DNA from: Nocardia nova SH22a
GTDB taxonomy: Bacteria; Actinomycetota; Actinomycetes; Mycobacteriales; Mycobacteriaceae
DNA: 64,000 nt
Direction: 5' to 3'
Assembly (NCBI RefSeq): GCF_000523235.1
Contig: NZ_CP006850.1
Location: 5,270,001 to 5,334,000 of the forward strand
Both the position numbers and the translations under genes were made by a program. This document shows, piece by piece, positions 24,511-33,587 of this stretch. Below the pieces are notes generated by a model that saw only the letters and a list, made by a program, of their open reading frames with translations, was not told the origin of the DNA and did no database searches. Within the stretch, counting starts at the first letter, position 1. Every line of letters begins with the position of its first letter.

Positions 24511-26247
24511 TCAGCGCGACGAACGGTTCACGGCGGGTTCGGGATCGGGGATGTGCAGACGGGCCATGATCCGGTGGGTGTCACCGGGCACGCGCAGCGG
24601 CGTCAGTTTCGAGACCGTGATCATCACCGCGAACGTCACCGGGACGACCCAGGCCGCGGGCTGCGCCAGCAACGCACCGGACCAGCCTCCGGCGCCGCCC
24701 GACACCAGGGTCACCACCGCCGCAGTCGTGGACAGCACGCCGCCGGTGAGCAGCCCGGCCAGCGCGCCCGGCACCGTCAGCCGCGGCCACCACACGCCCA
24801 GGACGAGCAGCGGGCAGAACGTCGAGGCGGCGATGGTGAACGCGAGCCCGACCACCGCGGCCAGCCCCAGATGCACCTCGGACGAGGCCAGCGCGATCGG
24901 CACGAGCACCGAGACCACCGCGGCCGCCCGGAACGCGCGAATCCGGTGCGGGCGCAGGCGAAATCGCGGCTCGCGCAATATCTCCTGGGACAGCACCCCG
25001 GCGACCGACACGGTGAGACCGGAGGCCGTGGACAGGAATGCCGCGAACGCCCCCGCGGTGACCAGCGCGCCCAGCGCCGCCCCGGCCGTTCCGCCGATCA
25101 TGCGCTCGGGAAGCAGCAGGACCGTCGCGTCGGTGTCGCCGGTGACGAGCAGGTCGGCGGCGTAGTGGCGTCCGAACACCCCCAGCAGAGTCGGCAGCAG
25201 ATAGAACAGCGACAGCAGCACGATCACGATGATGGTGGTGCGCCGGGCGTCGCGGCCGTCGGGATTGGTGTAGAAGCGCACCAGGATGTGCGGTAATCCC
25301 ATGGTGCCCAGGCAGATTCCGAGCGTGAGCGACAGCACCGAGTACAGCGGATGGCGCTGACCGGAACCGAGCGGGCTGAGCCACTCCGCATTGGATCGCG
25401 CGGGCAGCGAATCCACGACGGGCACGATGTCACCGGCGCGCAGGACCACGCTGCTGCCCGCCGACAGCCGGTGATCACCGGCGGTGAGGAGCACCGGGCC
25501 GTTCGCCGCCACACCGTCGACACTCCCCCGCACGGTGATCGTCCGGTCGGCGGGCAGGTGCACGGTTTCGTCCGCGTGGATCGCGACGGTGATGTCGGCC
25601 GCCGCGACCGGATAGCCGGTGCCGATCCCGTCGTGGCGGTGCTGCCACACTCCCAGCAGCACGACCGCGGGAATGAGCAGGGCGATGAACTTCAGCCAGT
25701 ACTGCAGAGCCTGGGTGAACGTGATCGATCGCATCCCGGCTACGGTCGCCGCCACCAGCACGACCGTGCCCACGAGCACCATCCCCAGCCAGCGCGGCGC
25801 ACCCGTCTGCGCCGCCAATGTCAGTCCGGCGCCCTGTAATTGGGGCACCAGATACACCCAGCCGATGACGACCACCAGCACCGCCGCGACCCGGCGCACC
25901 GCGCGCGAACCCATCCGGATCTCCGCGAAATCGGGCAGCGTGTAGGCGCCCGAACGGCGCAGCGGAGCGGAGACGACCGCCAACAGCAGCAGATACCCCG
26001 CCGTATAGCCGACCGGGTACCACAACGCGTCGTATCCGTAGGCGAGGACGAGACCGGCGACCCCGAGAAACGATGCCGCCGAAAGGTATTCACCGCCCAC
26101 CGCCGCCGCGTTCCAGCGCGGGGTGACCGTCCGGGACGCGAGGTAGAAATCCCGGGTGGTGCGGGCCGTGCGCAGCCCGAACACGCCCACCGCCACCGAC
26201 AGCGACGCGACCACGGCCACCGCCGCGGCCGATGCGGCAGCGTTCAT
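24511..26247 (-). CDS. Sodium/solute symporter (ActP/MctC-like monocarboxylate importer)
   Basis: 578 residues from ATG 26247, which overlaps the small membrane gene by 4 nt. SSS-family features: RTTRDFYLASRTVTPRWNAAAVGGEYLSAASFLG, YTLPDFAEIR, ITFTQALQYWLKFIALLIPA, GLPHILVRFYTNPDGRDARRT, FAAFLSTASGLTVSVAGVLSQ. About 13 helices. An 85-residue polar, strand-rich insert sits between two helices (about residues 212-300) and should be extracellular; MctC-type proteins have a loop here. It imports acetate, propionate or pyruvate by family analogy. Confidence 0.93.
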   Translation of the reverse strand: MNAAASAAAVAVVASLSVAVGVFGLRTARTTRDFYLASRTVTPRWNAAAVGGEYLSAASFLGVAGLVLAYGYDALWYPVGYTAGYLLLLAVVSAPLRRSGAYTLPDFAEIRMGSRAVRRVAAVLVVVIGWVYLVPQLQGAGLTLAAQTGAPRWLGMVLVGTVVLVAATVAGMRSITFTQALQYWLKFIALLIPAVVLLGVWQHRHDGIGTGYPVAAADITVAIHADETVHLPADRTITVRGSVDGVAANGPVLLTAGDHRLSAGSSVVLRAGDIVPVVDSLPARSNAEWLSPLGSGQRHPLYSVLSLTLGICLGTMGLPHILVRFYTNPDGRDARRTTIIVIVLLSLFYLLPTLLGVFGRHYAADLLVTGDTDATVLLLPERMIGGTAGAALGALVTAGAFAAFLSTASGLTVSVAGVLSQEILREPRFRLRPHRIRAFRAAAVVSVLVPIALASSEVHLGLAAVVGLAFTIAASTFCPLLVLGVWWPRLTVPGALAGLLTGGVLSTTAAVVTLVSGGAGGWSGALLAQPAAWVVPVTFAVMITVSKLTPLRVPGDTHRIMARLHIPDPEPAVNRSSR

Positions 26248-26615
26248 CGACGGCCGAGCAGTCGGGTGAACGCGGTCTCGTTGCGCTCGAACCGACGCAC
26301 CGCGGCCACTGCGGCGAGGATCAGCGCCGGATAGACCAGCACGCCGAGGATCACCCACGGCAGTGGCACACCCAGCAACCGGATCCGATCGAGATCCTGC
26401 GCCAGGAAACCCAGCACCGCCGTCCCCGCCAGACCGGCCGCCACGAGCGCGACGATCAGGATCACCAGCCGCCGCTGGATCTCGATCAGGGTCGTGACCG
26501 ATGCCGAACCGAGCGCGGTGTCGTCCTGAAACCCACGCGCCGCCAACGGGTTCCGGCCGTGGAGCGCGGCTTCGGTGCGCGGGTGCGAGACGCGCACGCG
26601 GGGCGTGGCGTTCAC
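26244..26615 (-). CDS. Small two-helix membrane subunit (DUF485-like) of the symporter
   Basis: 123 residues from GTG 26615, which forms GTGA with the response-regulator stop; the end overlaps the symporter ATG. A polar N-terminal half is followed by two helices, LVILIVALVAAGLAGTAVLGF and LPWVILGVLVYPALILAAVAAV, and a basic C-terminus. ActP/MctC genes are usually preceded by such a small membrane gene (DUF485). The match here is by position and topology more than sequence. Confidence 0.75.
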   Translation of the reverse strand: MNATPRVRVSHPRTEAALHGRNPLAARGFQDDTALGSASVTTLIEIQRRLVILIVALVAAGLAGTAVLGFLAQDLDRIRLLGVPLPWVILGVLVYPALILAAVAAVRRFERNETAFTRLLGRR

Positions 26616-27370
26616 CGGCTGAGCAGCCGGTCGCGCAGGGCCCTGCTGTGCCGTCTGCTCACCGGCACGTCTGTGCCGCCGATCCGGACGCTGTACCGGC
26701 CGTCGACGACACGCAACTCCTCGATGTGCCGGATCGAGACCAGGATGCTGCGGTGGACGCGCACGAAACCCGCATCCGCCCAACGCTGTTCGAGCGCCGA
26801 CAACGGCATCCGCACCAGATGTCCGGCATCGGCGGTGTGCAGCCGCACGTAATCGCCCTGCGCCTCGGCGTAACGCACATCCGACCGCCGCACGAAGCGA
26901 GTGACCCCGGCCAGTTCGACCGGCACCGTCTCCTCGTCGTCGGGAGCGGGGCCGCCGGAGCCCACCGCGCGCCGGATCGCCTCCGCCAGCCGCTCGGCGC
27001 GCACGGGCTTGAGGACGTAGTCGACGGCGGCGAGATCGAAGGCCGCCACGGCGTGCTCGTCGTGCGCGGTCACGAAGACGATCTTGGGGCGATGGGCGAA
27101 ATGCGTGGTCACCCGCGCCAGCTCCAGGCCGCTGAGACCGGGCATCGCGATATCGCAGACGATCACATCGAACGGCGTCTGCGCGAGCAGGCGCAACGCG
27201 TCCGCCGCATCGGCCGCCGCGCACACCGCACCGACGTGCGCGTCCCGCGCCAGCAGGTAGGCGAGCTCCTCGCGCGCTGGAGCTTCGTCGTCCACGATCA
27301 ACACTCGCAACGCGGCCACTGTGGCACCGGTCACCGGCGGGACTGTACCGGGACCACCGAACGGTGTCAC
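26612..27370 (-). CDS. LytTR-family response regulator
   Basis: 252 residues from GTG 27370, overlapping the kinase stop by 4 nt. Receiver domain: LRVLIVDDEAPAREEL, phospho-acceptor Asp in DVIVCDIAMPGLSG, FVTAHDEHAV, DYVLKPV. The C-terminal LytTR DNA-binding domain (about 150-250) has YAEAQGDYVRLHTADAG, RMPLSALEQRW, FVRVHRSILVSIRHIEEL and VPVSRRHSRALR. Gene overlap with the kinase and the transporter genes implies that it controls acetate/pyruvate uptake, like BtsR/YpdB-type systems. Confidence 0.95.
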   Translation of the reverse strand: MTPFGGPGTVPPVTGATVAALRVLIVDDEAPAREELAYLLARDAHVGAVCAAADAADALRLLAQTPFDVIVCDIAMPGLSGLELARVTTHFAHRPKIVFVTAHDEHAVAAFDLAAVDYVLKPVRAERLAEAIRRAVGSGGPAPDDEETVPVELAGVTRFVRRSDVRYAEAQGDYVRLHTADAGHLVRMPLSALEQRWADAGFVRVHRSILVSIRHIEELRVVDGRYSVRIGGTDVPVSRRHSRALRDRLLSR

Positions 27371-28557
27371 CCCTGCGACCGGACGGCGGCGGCCGATTTG
27401 GGTATCCGGACGGTCACCTTCGTCCCCGCTCCGGGCGCGGTTTCCAGTACCAGTCCGTAGGCGTCACCGTAGATCTGCCGCACCCGGGCATCGACATTGC
27501 CGAGGCCGATGCCCTCCTTGCGCGGCCCCTCGCGGTCGGGGGCCCGCAGGGCGTCGCCGATGGTGCGCGGGTCGGCGCCCGCGCCGTCGTCCTCGATCAC
27601 GATCACCGCGTCGGGCCCGGCATCGGCGGCGCTGATCGACACCGTCACCACCGCCTGCTCGCCGCCGAGTCCGTGCCGGACCGCGTTCTCGACCAGCGGC
27701 TGCACCACGAGGAAGGGGATCGCGGTCGGCAGCACCTCCGGCGCCACCCGCAACGACAACCGCAACCGGTCACCGAATCGTGCCTGTTCCAGCATCAGAT
27801 AGCGCTCGGTGTTGCGCAGTTCCTCCGCCACCGTGGTGAACACGGCGCCCGAGCGCAGCGCGTAGCGGGTGAAGTCGGCGAACTCGAGCAGCAGCTCCCG
27901 GGCCCGTTCGGGATCGGTGCGGGTGAACGAGGCGATCGCGGTCAGCGAGTTGTAGATGAAATGCGGACTGATCTGCGCACGCAGGGCGCGCAATTCGGCT
28001 TCGGCCGCGCGCCCGCGCTGCGCGTCGGCCCCGGCCAGTGCGACCTGCCCGGACACCCACGCGGTGACCTCCTCGACCGCGCGGACCAGAATCGCGGGGG
28101 CGCCGGGCCCGTAGGCCACCACCGCCCCGACGATCACCTCGCCGTCGTGGATCGGGCTGGCCACCGCCGCGCGGATCGGGCAGTCGTGCTCGGCGCAGAC
28201 CACCTCGTGCGCGCCGAGCACCTGGGTCCGGCCGGTGCTCAGCGCCCGGCGCGCATGGTGCATCGCGTCGCCGGTGTGCCCGCGCGTCTGCCCGTCGACC
28301 GCCAGCACCGACGACAGATCGGTAATCGCCAGCGCCGCACTGCCCAGGAGCGCACGCAGGTGTTTGACCGCGCGCAGCGCGCCCGTTTCGGTGAGCCCCT
28401 CACGCAGGCCGGGCGCGGCCAGGCTCACCGTGTGCAAGGTGTCGAAGGTGCTGCGGTCGGCGGCGGTACCGAGTCCGTCCTCACGCCTGCGCAGCGAATA
28501 CGCGAGCACGGCCACCGAACCGGCCGCGCACACCACGACGAGCAGCCACAGCCCCAT
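27367..28557 (-). CDS. LytS-type sensor histidine kinase
   Basis: 396 residues from ATG 28557, with GGAGGAAAC. One N-terminal helix (LWLLVVVCAAGSVAVLAYSL), then a GAF-like sensor region (about 45-200) with three Cys/His (VVCAEHDCPI), then the His_kinase core RAQISPHFIYNSLTAIASF (His in PHF is the phospho-site), LRNTERYLMLEQARFGDRL and the ATPase boxes PLVENAVRHGL and GIGLGNVDARV. It is paired with the LytTR regulator. The CxxxxC cluster could sense redox or metal, which is speculation. Confidence 0.93.
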   Translation of the reverse strand: MGLWLLVVVCAAGSVAVLAYSLRRREDGLGTAADRSTFDTLHTVSLAAPGLREGLTETGALRAVKHLRALLGSAALAITDLSSVLAVDGQTRGHTGDAMHHARRALSTGRTQVLGAHEVVCAEHDCPIRAAVASPIHDGEVIVGAVVAYGPGAPAILVRAVEEVTAWVSGQVALAGADAQRGRAAEAELRALRAQISPHFIYNSLTAIASFTRTDPERARELLLEFADFTRYALRSGAVFTTVAEELRNTERYLMLEQARFGDRLRLSLRVAPEVLPTAIPFLVVQPLVENAVRHGLGGEQAVVTVSISAADAGPDAVIVIEDDGAGADPRTIGDALRAPDREGPRKEGIGLGNVDARVRQIYGDAYGLVLETAPGAGTKVTVRIPKSAAAVRSQG

Positions 28558-28808
28558 CGTGTTTCCTCCGCTCCTGACGCGACCACGGCGAACGACCGGA
28601 CGAGTCGGCCGGGCCCGCGCAGAATCTAACAACCACGACGCGCGGCCGCGGCAGTCGTCTCCGAGCGCGTTCGCCCGGCCCGTTCGTCGGCCGTTTCCGA
28701 CCGCCCATCCATCCACTCGTGCCACTCGTCGCACACCGGACACAAAACTCCGGTACCGCCCCCGTCCCCCGTGATACGAACAGTGCTCCACGACGACAAG
28801 GACTCGCC

Positions 28809-30176
28809 ATGCGACACGGACACCGAGGTCCGCGGACGTTCATCCGCGCGACGGCGCACCACGCCCGGTACGGCCGGGCCGTGAAACTCGCGGCCGCGGT
28901 GGCGCTGGGATCCGGGCTGCTCGCCGCGCCGCCGGTTCTGGCCGACGACGCGGGCTGTGCGGCTGCCCATTTCGTGGCCGGGTGGACCGCGAGTCCCACC
29001 GACTCGATCACGCCCTTGGACCCGCTCGGTACTCCGGTGCCGGAGTATCTGGACAACCAGACCGTGCGCATGATGATCACGCCGCATCTCGGCGGATCGA
29101 AGTTCCGCCTGCACCTGTCGAACCGATTCGGTTCCGCGCCGGTCACATTCGGCCGGGTGACGATCGGCAGGCAGACGACCGGCTCGTCCGCGCAGGACCC
29201 GGTCGCGGTCACCTTCGGCGACGCCGCGGCGGTCACCGTGCCCGCCGGGCAGGACATCGTCAGCGATCCCGTGGCGATGAGTTTCCGCGCCTTCGACCGG
29301 CTGGCGGTGAGCATCTTCCTCCCCGCGCCGAGCGGCCCGCCGACCAAGCACTGGAATGCCAATGCGACGTCCTACTATTCACCGCCGGGCAGCGGGGACC
29401 TGACCGCCCGGACGACCGATCCGGGGTTCTCGGCCGTCACCAATTCGTGGTTGTACGTCGACGGTCTCGACGTCGAGGCGCCGGGCGGGACGGGTTCGGT
29501 GGTGGCCTTCGGCGATTCCATCACCGACGGTTTCGTGGGTGGCACCCCGGTCAGCGTCCCGGCGAGCAGGGCCGCCGCCGATGTCGACGGCCGCTATCCC
29601 GACCAGTTGCAACGCCGCCTCGACGCCGCCGGTGTCCCGATCTCGGTGGTGAACGCGGGCATCGGTTCGAACCGGCTGTTGACCAGCGGCGAACCACTGA
29701 TGCTCGGACCCCGCGGCCTCGACCGGTTCCGCCGCGACGCACTCGACCAGCCCGGTGTCACCGGAGTGCTCCTCCTGGAGGGCATCAACGACCTCGGGCT
29801 CCCGCCCGGATCGAGTGCGAGCGCGATGATCGACGGTTATCGGCAGGCCGTGGACGCGGCACACGCCGCCGGTAAGAAGATCTGGCTGGGCACGATCCTG
29901 CCCGCGGCGAACGCGCTCGTCGACGGCACCCTGCTCGCACCCGCCAGCGAAACGTCCCGCCAGGAGATCAACAGCTGGATCCGCTCCCACTCGGCCGCCG
30001 ACGGGGTCGTCGATTTCGATGCGGCACTGCGCGATCCGGGCAATTCGTCGATCCTGAACCCGGCCTACGCCGGTGTCGACAACCTGCACCCGAATCTGGC
30101 CGGTTACCAGGCGATGGCCGATGCGGTGCCACTCGACCTGCTCGCGTCCGCCGCCCCGGCCTGCGGAACCGCGTAG
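28809..30176 (+). CDS. Secreted SGNH/GDSL hydrolase
   Basis: 455 residues from ATG 28809, with AAGGA 8 nt upstream. A signal peptide (VKLAAAVALGSGLLAAPPVLA-DD) is followed by an N-terminal beta domain (about 45-220) and an SGNH core: block I VAFGDSITDG, Gly in NAGIGSNRL, Asn in LLLEGINDLG, and His in VDNLHPNLAGYQ. The catalytic Ser, Asp and His are all present. It should be an extracellular esterase or lipase acting on acyl esters, possibly polysaccharide acetyl groups. Confidence 0.93.
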   Translation: MRHGHRGPRTFIRATAHHARYGRAVKLAAAVALGSGLLAAPPVLADDAGCAAAHFVAGWTASPTDSITPLDPLGTPVPEYLDNQTVRMMITPHLGGSKFRLHLSNRFGSAPVTFGRVTIGRQTTGSSAQDPVAVTFGDAAAVTVPAGQDIVSDPVAMSFRAFDRLAVSIFLPAPSGPPTKHWNANATSYYSPPGSGDLTARTTDPGFSAVTNSWLYVDGLDVEAPGGTGSVVAFGDSITDGFVGGTPVSVPASRAAADVDGRYPDQLQRRLDAAGVPISVVNAGIGSNRLLTSGEPLMLGPRGLDRFRRDALDQPGVTGVLLLEGINDLGLPPGSSASAMIDGYRQAVDAAHAAGKKIWLGTILPAANALVDGTLLAPASETSRQEINSWIRSHSAADGVVDFDAALRDPGNSSILNPAYAGVDNLHPNLAGYQAMADAVPLDLLASAAPACGTA

Positions 30177-30268
30177 TCCGGACCACGAAACAGGCTGCGA
30201 GCACAACCTTTTCACAGCGTCGCGGCCGGGCCACTCCGGCAACGTCACAAAACCACACGGTCTGTACG

Positions 30269-30319
30269 ACACCACAACTCCGGTGGAACATCCCAAATGT
30301 CCCATCGGAGTTGTGGTGT
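30269..30319. terminator. 51-nt near-perfect hairpin
   Basis: The arms 30269-30291 and 30297-30319 pair over 23 positions, with one G-T wobble, one A-C mismatch and a 5-nt loop CCCAA. The outer 14 bp (ACACCACAACTCCG) are perfect. It lies 92 nt after the SGNH hydrolase and 5 nt beyond the end of the small minus-strand frame. A bidirectional terminator is the simplest reading; no T-run follows. Confidence 0.6.
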
Positions 30320-30324
30320 GGCGC

Positions 30325-30438
30325 TCAGCTCAGCAGGCCGAGAAGGCCGGTGACGATGGTTCCGAGATTCGAGACGAGGGTTCCGACGACCCCGATGAGT
30401 CCGCTGGACAACGGCTTTCCTTTCTCCCGACTGCACAT
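30325..30438 (-). CDS. Putative 37-residue amphipathic peptide
   Basis: A short frame from ATG 30438 to TGA 30325-30327: [14 protein letters not shown] followed by a Gly/Ser/Thr/Leu/Val-rich stretch ending TGLLGLLS. Hydrophobic residues fall at i, i+3/4 and i+7, giving an uncharged amphipathic helix. Most third codon positions are G or C, as in real genes here. An alternative start is a TTG at codon 10, just after GAAAGGAAA, a strong ribosome site, giving 28 residues. A hairpin begins right after the stop. No family is recognised; the coding status is inferred. Confidence 0.45.
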   Translation of the reverse strand: MCSREKGKPLSSGLIGVVGTLVSNLGTIVTGLLGLLS

Positions 30439-30608
30439 TCGAATATCGACCACCGTCTATTCGATGTGGCGACCGCGCCGGATGGGTCACGGCGGGCCGG
30501 ATACCGCGTGGTGACGTGTACCGATGGGCGGCCTCGCGCACCTCCCGCTTAAGCTTGCCGCTCGAGTGCTACGACAAGACATCTCGACAACTATGGAGGG
30601 AATACCGC

Positions 30609-30944
30609 ATGGCAAAGAAGGTCATCGTCGAACTGATCGACGACTTCGACGGCACCTCGAAGGCCGAGGAGACCGTATTCTTCAGCCTCGACGGCGTCGA
30701 ATACGAAATCGACCTGTCGACCAAGAACGCGGGCAAACTGCGCGAGGTCTTCGAGCAGTGGACCGAGCCCGCGCGCAAGGTGGGCCGCGTTCCCCGGGGC
30801 AAGGGTAAGCCGGTGGCCCGTACGGGGTCGGACAAAATTCAGACCGGCGCCATTCGCGAATGGGCGAAGAAGAACGGCTACAACGTCTCCAGCCGCGGAC
30901 GGATCCAGGCCGACATCATCGCGGCGTACAACAAGGCGAGTTAG
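30609..30944 (+). CDS. lsr2: Lsr2 nucleoid-associated protein
   Basis: 111 residues from ATG 30609, with GGAGGGAA. It starts [15 protein letters not shown], with the N-terminal dimerisation domain ([18 protein letters not shown]) and the C-terminal AT-hook-like DNA-binding domain (about 75-111): [18 protein letters not shown] and DIIAAYNKA. The RGR within SSRGRIQ is the minor-groove element. Lsr2 binds AT-rich DNA and silences horizontally acquired genes. Nocardiae often have more than one copy; whether this is the main one cannot be seen. It stands alone, upstream of the LuxR-ATPase gene. Confidence 0.96.
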   Translation: MAKKVIVELIDDFDGTSKAEETVFFSLDGVEYEIDLSTKNAGKLREVFEQWTEPARKVGRVPRGKGKPVARTGSDKIQTGAIREWAKKNGYNVSSRGRIQADIIAAYNKAS

Positions 30945-31231
30945 TCCCCGCGCCCCGATCGTCTCCGGGCAGGGCGGGTGCGGATTGCGGATCCGCGCGG
31001 AAATCTCGGCGGGACACCGATATTCGTCCGACAAGTCGGTGTGCCCGTGGTCGTGGGCACAGCGCACGGCGACCGCGCGGTTATCGCAACCGGTCTCGGC
31101 GAGGATCGGCGCCGTTACGGAGTCGGTCACAACTCGCACCGGTAGCATTGCCGATACTCGACAACCCCGGGACCGTTCCGTGGCATCCGCGGAAACGGTG
31201 CCGCGGACGCGCGAACGGAGCAGACGACCGA

Positions 31232-33505
31232 ATGGTGCGGACCGGGCTCGTGTCGGACCTGACCAGCTATGTCGGGCGGCGCAGCGAGTCGGCGGACGTA
31301 CGCCGACTGCTCGGGTCGGCCCGTCTGGTCACGCTGACCGGGCCGGGCGGAGTCGGCAAGACGCGGCTGGCATTCCGGATCGCCGCCGATGCCGCCCGCG
31401 CGTTCCGCGACGGTGTGTACTTCGTCGAGCTGGCCGAGATCCGCGGGCACGAACACCTGGTGGCGACGGTCGCCGATCGCATCGATCTGCAGCTTCGTTC
31501 CGGGCAACCGGCGATCGACCGTGTCCTCGAGTACCTGCGCGACCGCGAGGTGCTGCTCGTGCTGGACAACTGCGAGCACGTGCTCGGCGCGAGCGCGGAA
31601 TCGGTCGCGGCACTGCTCACCCACTGCGCGAAGGTCACCGTCCTGGCGACGAGCAGGCAATCTCTCGGTGTCCCCGGAGAACGGACGTTCCGGGTGCCGC
31701 CACTGGCCGTCCCGCCCGGCACCCCGGCGCCGTCGGAACTGATGCGCTACGACAGCAGCCGCCTGTTCGCCGAGCGGGCGGCGGCACAGACCGATTTCGA
31801 CATCACCCCGCGCAACGCCGCCGACGTGGCCCGGCTGTGCCGTCGGCTCGAGGGTGTGCCGCTGGCGATCGAACTGGCGGCCGCGCGCATGCGCTCGCTG
31901 CCGCTGCGCCAGATCTGCGAGCGGCTCGATCACAGCCTCACCCTGCTGACGACGGGGTCGCCGGTCTCCCCCGAACGGCACCGGACGCTGCGCGCCACCA
32001 TCGAGTGGAGCTACGAACTGTGTTCGCGCGCCGAACGACTCGTCTGGTCCCGGGCCTCGGTCTTCGCCGGGTCGTTCGATCTCGGGGCCGCCGAATTCGT
32101 GTGCGGCGGTGACGGAGTGGAACCGGCCGCGGTGCTCGACGTGATCGACGGACTGGTCCACAAATCCGTGCTGGAGCGCGACGGCACCGAGGACGCCCGG
32201 TACCGGATGCTGGAGACCATCCGGGAATTCGGGCAGGACGAACTCCGGGCGGCGGCCGACGACACCCGGATCGCGCGGCGCCATCGCGACTGGTTCGACC
32301 GGCTCAGCGCGCGCGCCGACGCCGAGTGGATCGGCCCGGCGCAGTCGTCGTGGGTGTGGCGGTTGCGCCGCGACCACGCGAATCTGCGTGCCGCGCTGGA
32401 GTGGTCGCTCACCGAGCCCGGCGAAGCGGCGAACGCACTGCCCACCGCGCTGCGCATCGTCGAGTACTGGACCTTGCGCGGTGCGAACCGCGAGGCGCGC
32501 GACCGGCTCGACCGCGCCCTGGCGGCGACCGCCCCGGACCATCCCGACCGCGCCCGGGGCCTGGTGACCAGCGCCCAGTACTCGGTCTGGCTGTCCGATA
32601 TCGACGGCACCGAGACCAGGCTCGACGAGGCGGAGCAGATCGCCGCCCGACGCGGTGACGAGCCGGTGGCCGCCTTCGCCGATGTGGTGCGTGCCCAGGT
32701 GGCGAAGATCCGGCTCGAGGACGAACTCTCGGCCGAACTGGCCGCCGCGACGGTGCCGGTGTTCCGCGCGCACGGCGACGCGCGCAACGAATTGCGCGCG
32801 CTGCTGCACCACGGCATCGCCAACACCGCCGGTTCTCCGGCGACGGGCCTGCGAATACTGCGGGACATGACGCAGCGGTGTGCCGAACTGGACGAGACCT
32901 ACTACCGCGATATGGCGCTGTTCGGCATCGCCATGATCGAGGTGATGTCCGGCCGCCCGGATGCCGCCGAATCCGCGGCCCGGCAGGCGCTGGCATCGAC
33001 ACGCCTGCGCGACAGCCGTTTCGGCGACGCCTACCATCTCGAGACGCTGGCCTGGTGCGCGGCGGGGCGCGGTGAATTCGAACGGGCGGCGATCTCGTTC
33101 GGCGCCGCGGCCACCGCGTGGGATCTGGTGGGCGCCGATCCGGCCGCGACGATGCCGCGCCCGCACGGCCGGTTCCGGGACATGACCACAAACGCCTTGG
33201 GCGCCAACGCTTTCGAGGCCGCCTACGCCGCGGGCCGGGCACTGTCGCGCGAGCAGGCGCGCCGCTATGCCCTGCGCGAGGACGCGGACTCCTCCGATCA
33301 CGAGGCCGGGCGGTCACCGCTGACGGCACGGGAGCTGGAGGTCGCCGAGCTGGTGGCGCAGGGGATGACCAACCGGGAGATCGCGGGCCGTCTGGTCATC
33401 GCGCCGCGGACCGCCGACACCCATGTCCGCCACATCCTGACCAAACTCGACTTCGGCAAGCGCGCCCAGATCGCCGCGTGGATGGCCGGGCGGGTACACC
33501 GATAA
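31232..33505 (+). CDS. LuxR-family regulator with N-terminal NB-ARC-like ATPase
   Basis: 757 residues from ATG 31232. The N-terminus SYVGRRSESADVRRLL leads to a P-loop GPGGVGKT (37-44) and Walker B VLLVLDNCEHVL; then the sensor LATSRQSLGVPGER and a winged helix (LEGVPLAIELAAARM). A long TPR-like helical middle follows (about 370-680). The C-terminal LuxR helix-turn-helix (about 698-752) has LTARELEVAELVAQGMTNREIAGRL and TADTHVRHILTKL. This is the LAL/AfsR-type STAND regulator layout. Targets are unknown; the next genes are PucR and cutinase. Confidence 0.93.
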   Translation: MVRTGLVSDLTSYVGRRSESADVRRLLGSARLVTLTGPGGVGKTRLAFRIAADAARAFRDGVYFVELAEIRGHEHLVATVADRIDLQLRSGQPAIDRVLEYLRDREVLLVLDNCEHVLGASAESVAALLTHCAKVTVLATSRQSLGVPGERTFRVPPLAVPPGTPAPSELMRYDSSRLFAERAAAQTDFDITPRNAADVARLCRRLEGVPLAIELAAARMRSLPLRQICERLDHSLTLLTTGSPVSPERHRTLRATIEWSYELCSRAERLVWSRASVFAGSFDLGAAEFVCGGDGVEPAAVLDVIDGLVHKSVLERDGTEDARYRMLETIREFGQDELRAAADDTRIARRHRDWFDRLSARADAEWIGPAQSSWVWRLRRDHANLRAALEWSLTEPGEAANALPTALRIVEYWTLRGANREARDRLDRALAATAPDHPDRARGLVTSAQYSVWLSDIDGTETRLDEAEQIAARRGDEPVAAFADVVRAQVAKIRLEDELSAELAAATVPVFRAHGDARNELRALLHHGIANTAGSPATGLRILRDMTQRCAELDETYYRDMALFGIAMIEVMSGRPDAAESAARQALASTRLRDSRFGDAYHLETLAWCAAGRGEFERAAISFGAAATAWDLVGADPAATMPRPHGRFRDMTTNALGANAFEAAYAAGRALSREQARRYALREDADSSDHEAGRSPLTARELEVAELVAQGMTNREIAGRLVIAPRTADTHVRHILTKLDFGKRAQIAAWMAGRVHR

Positions 33506-33587
33506 GGCCCGATATACGTCGTTTCGCCGATGCGACGGCCTCCGGTCGCCGTGCACGCTGACACTCCCGGCAGATGGGAGCAAGCGC

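Noticed and set aside
31127..33301. Minus-strand frame of 724 codons opposite the LuxR-ATPase gene
   Set aside because: Shadow composition and no motifs, whereas the plus frame carries P-loop, Walker B and LuxR domains.
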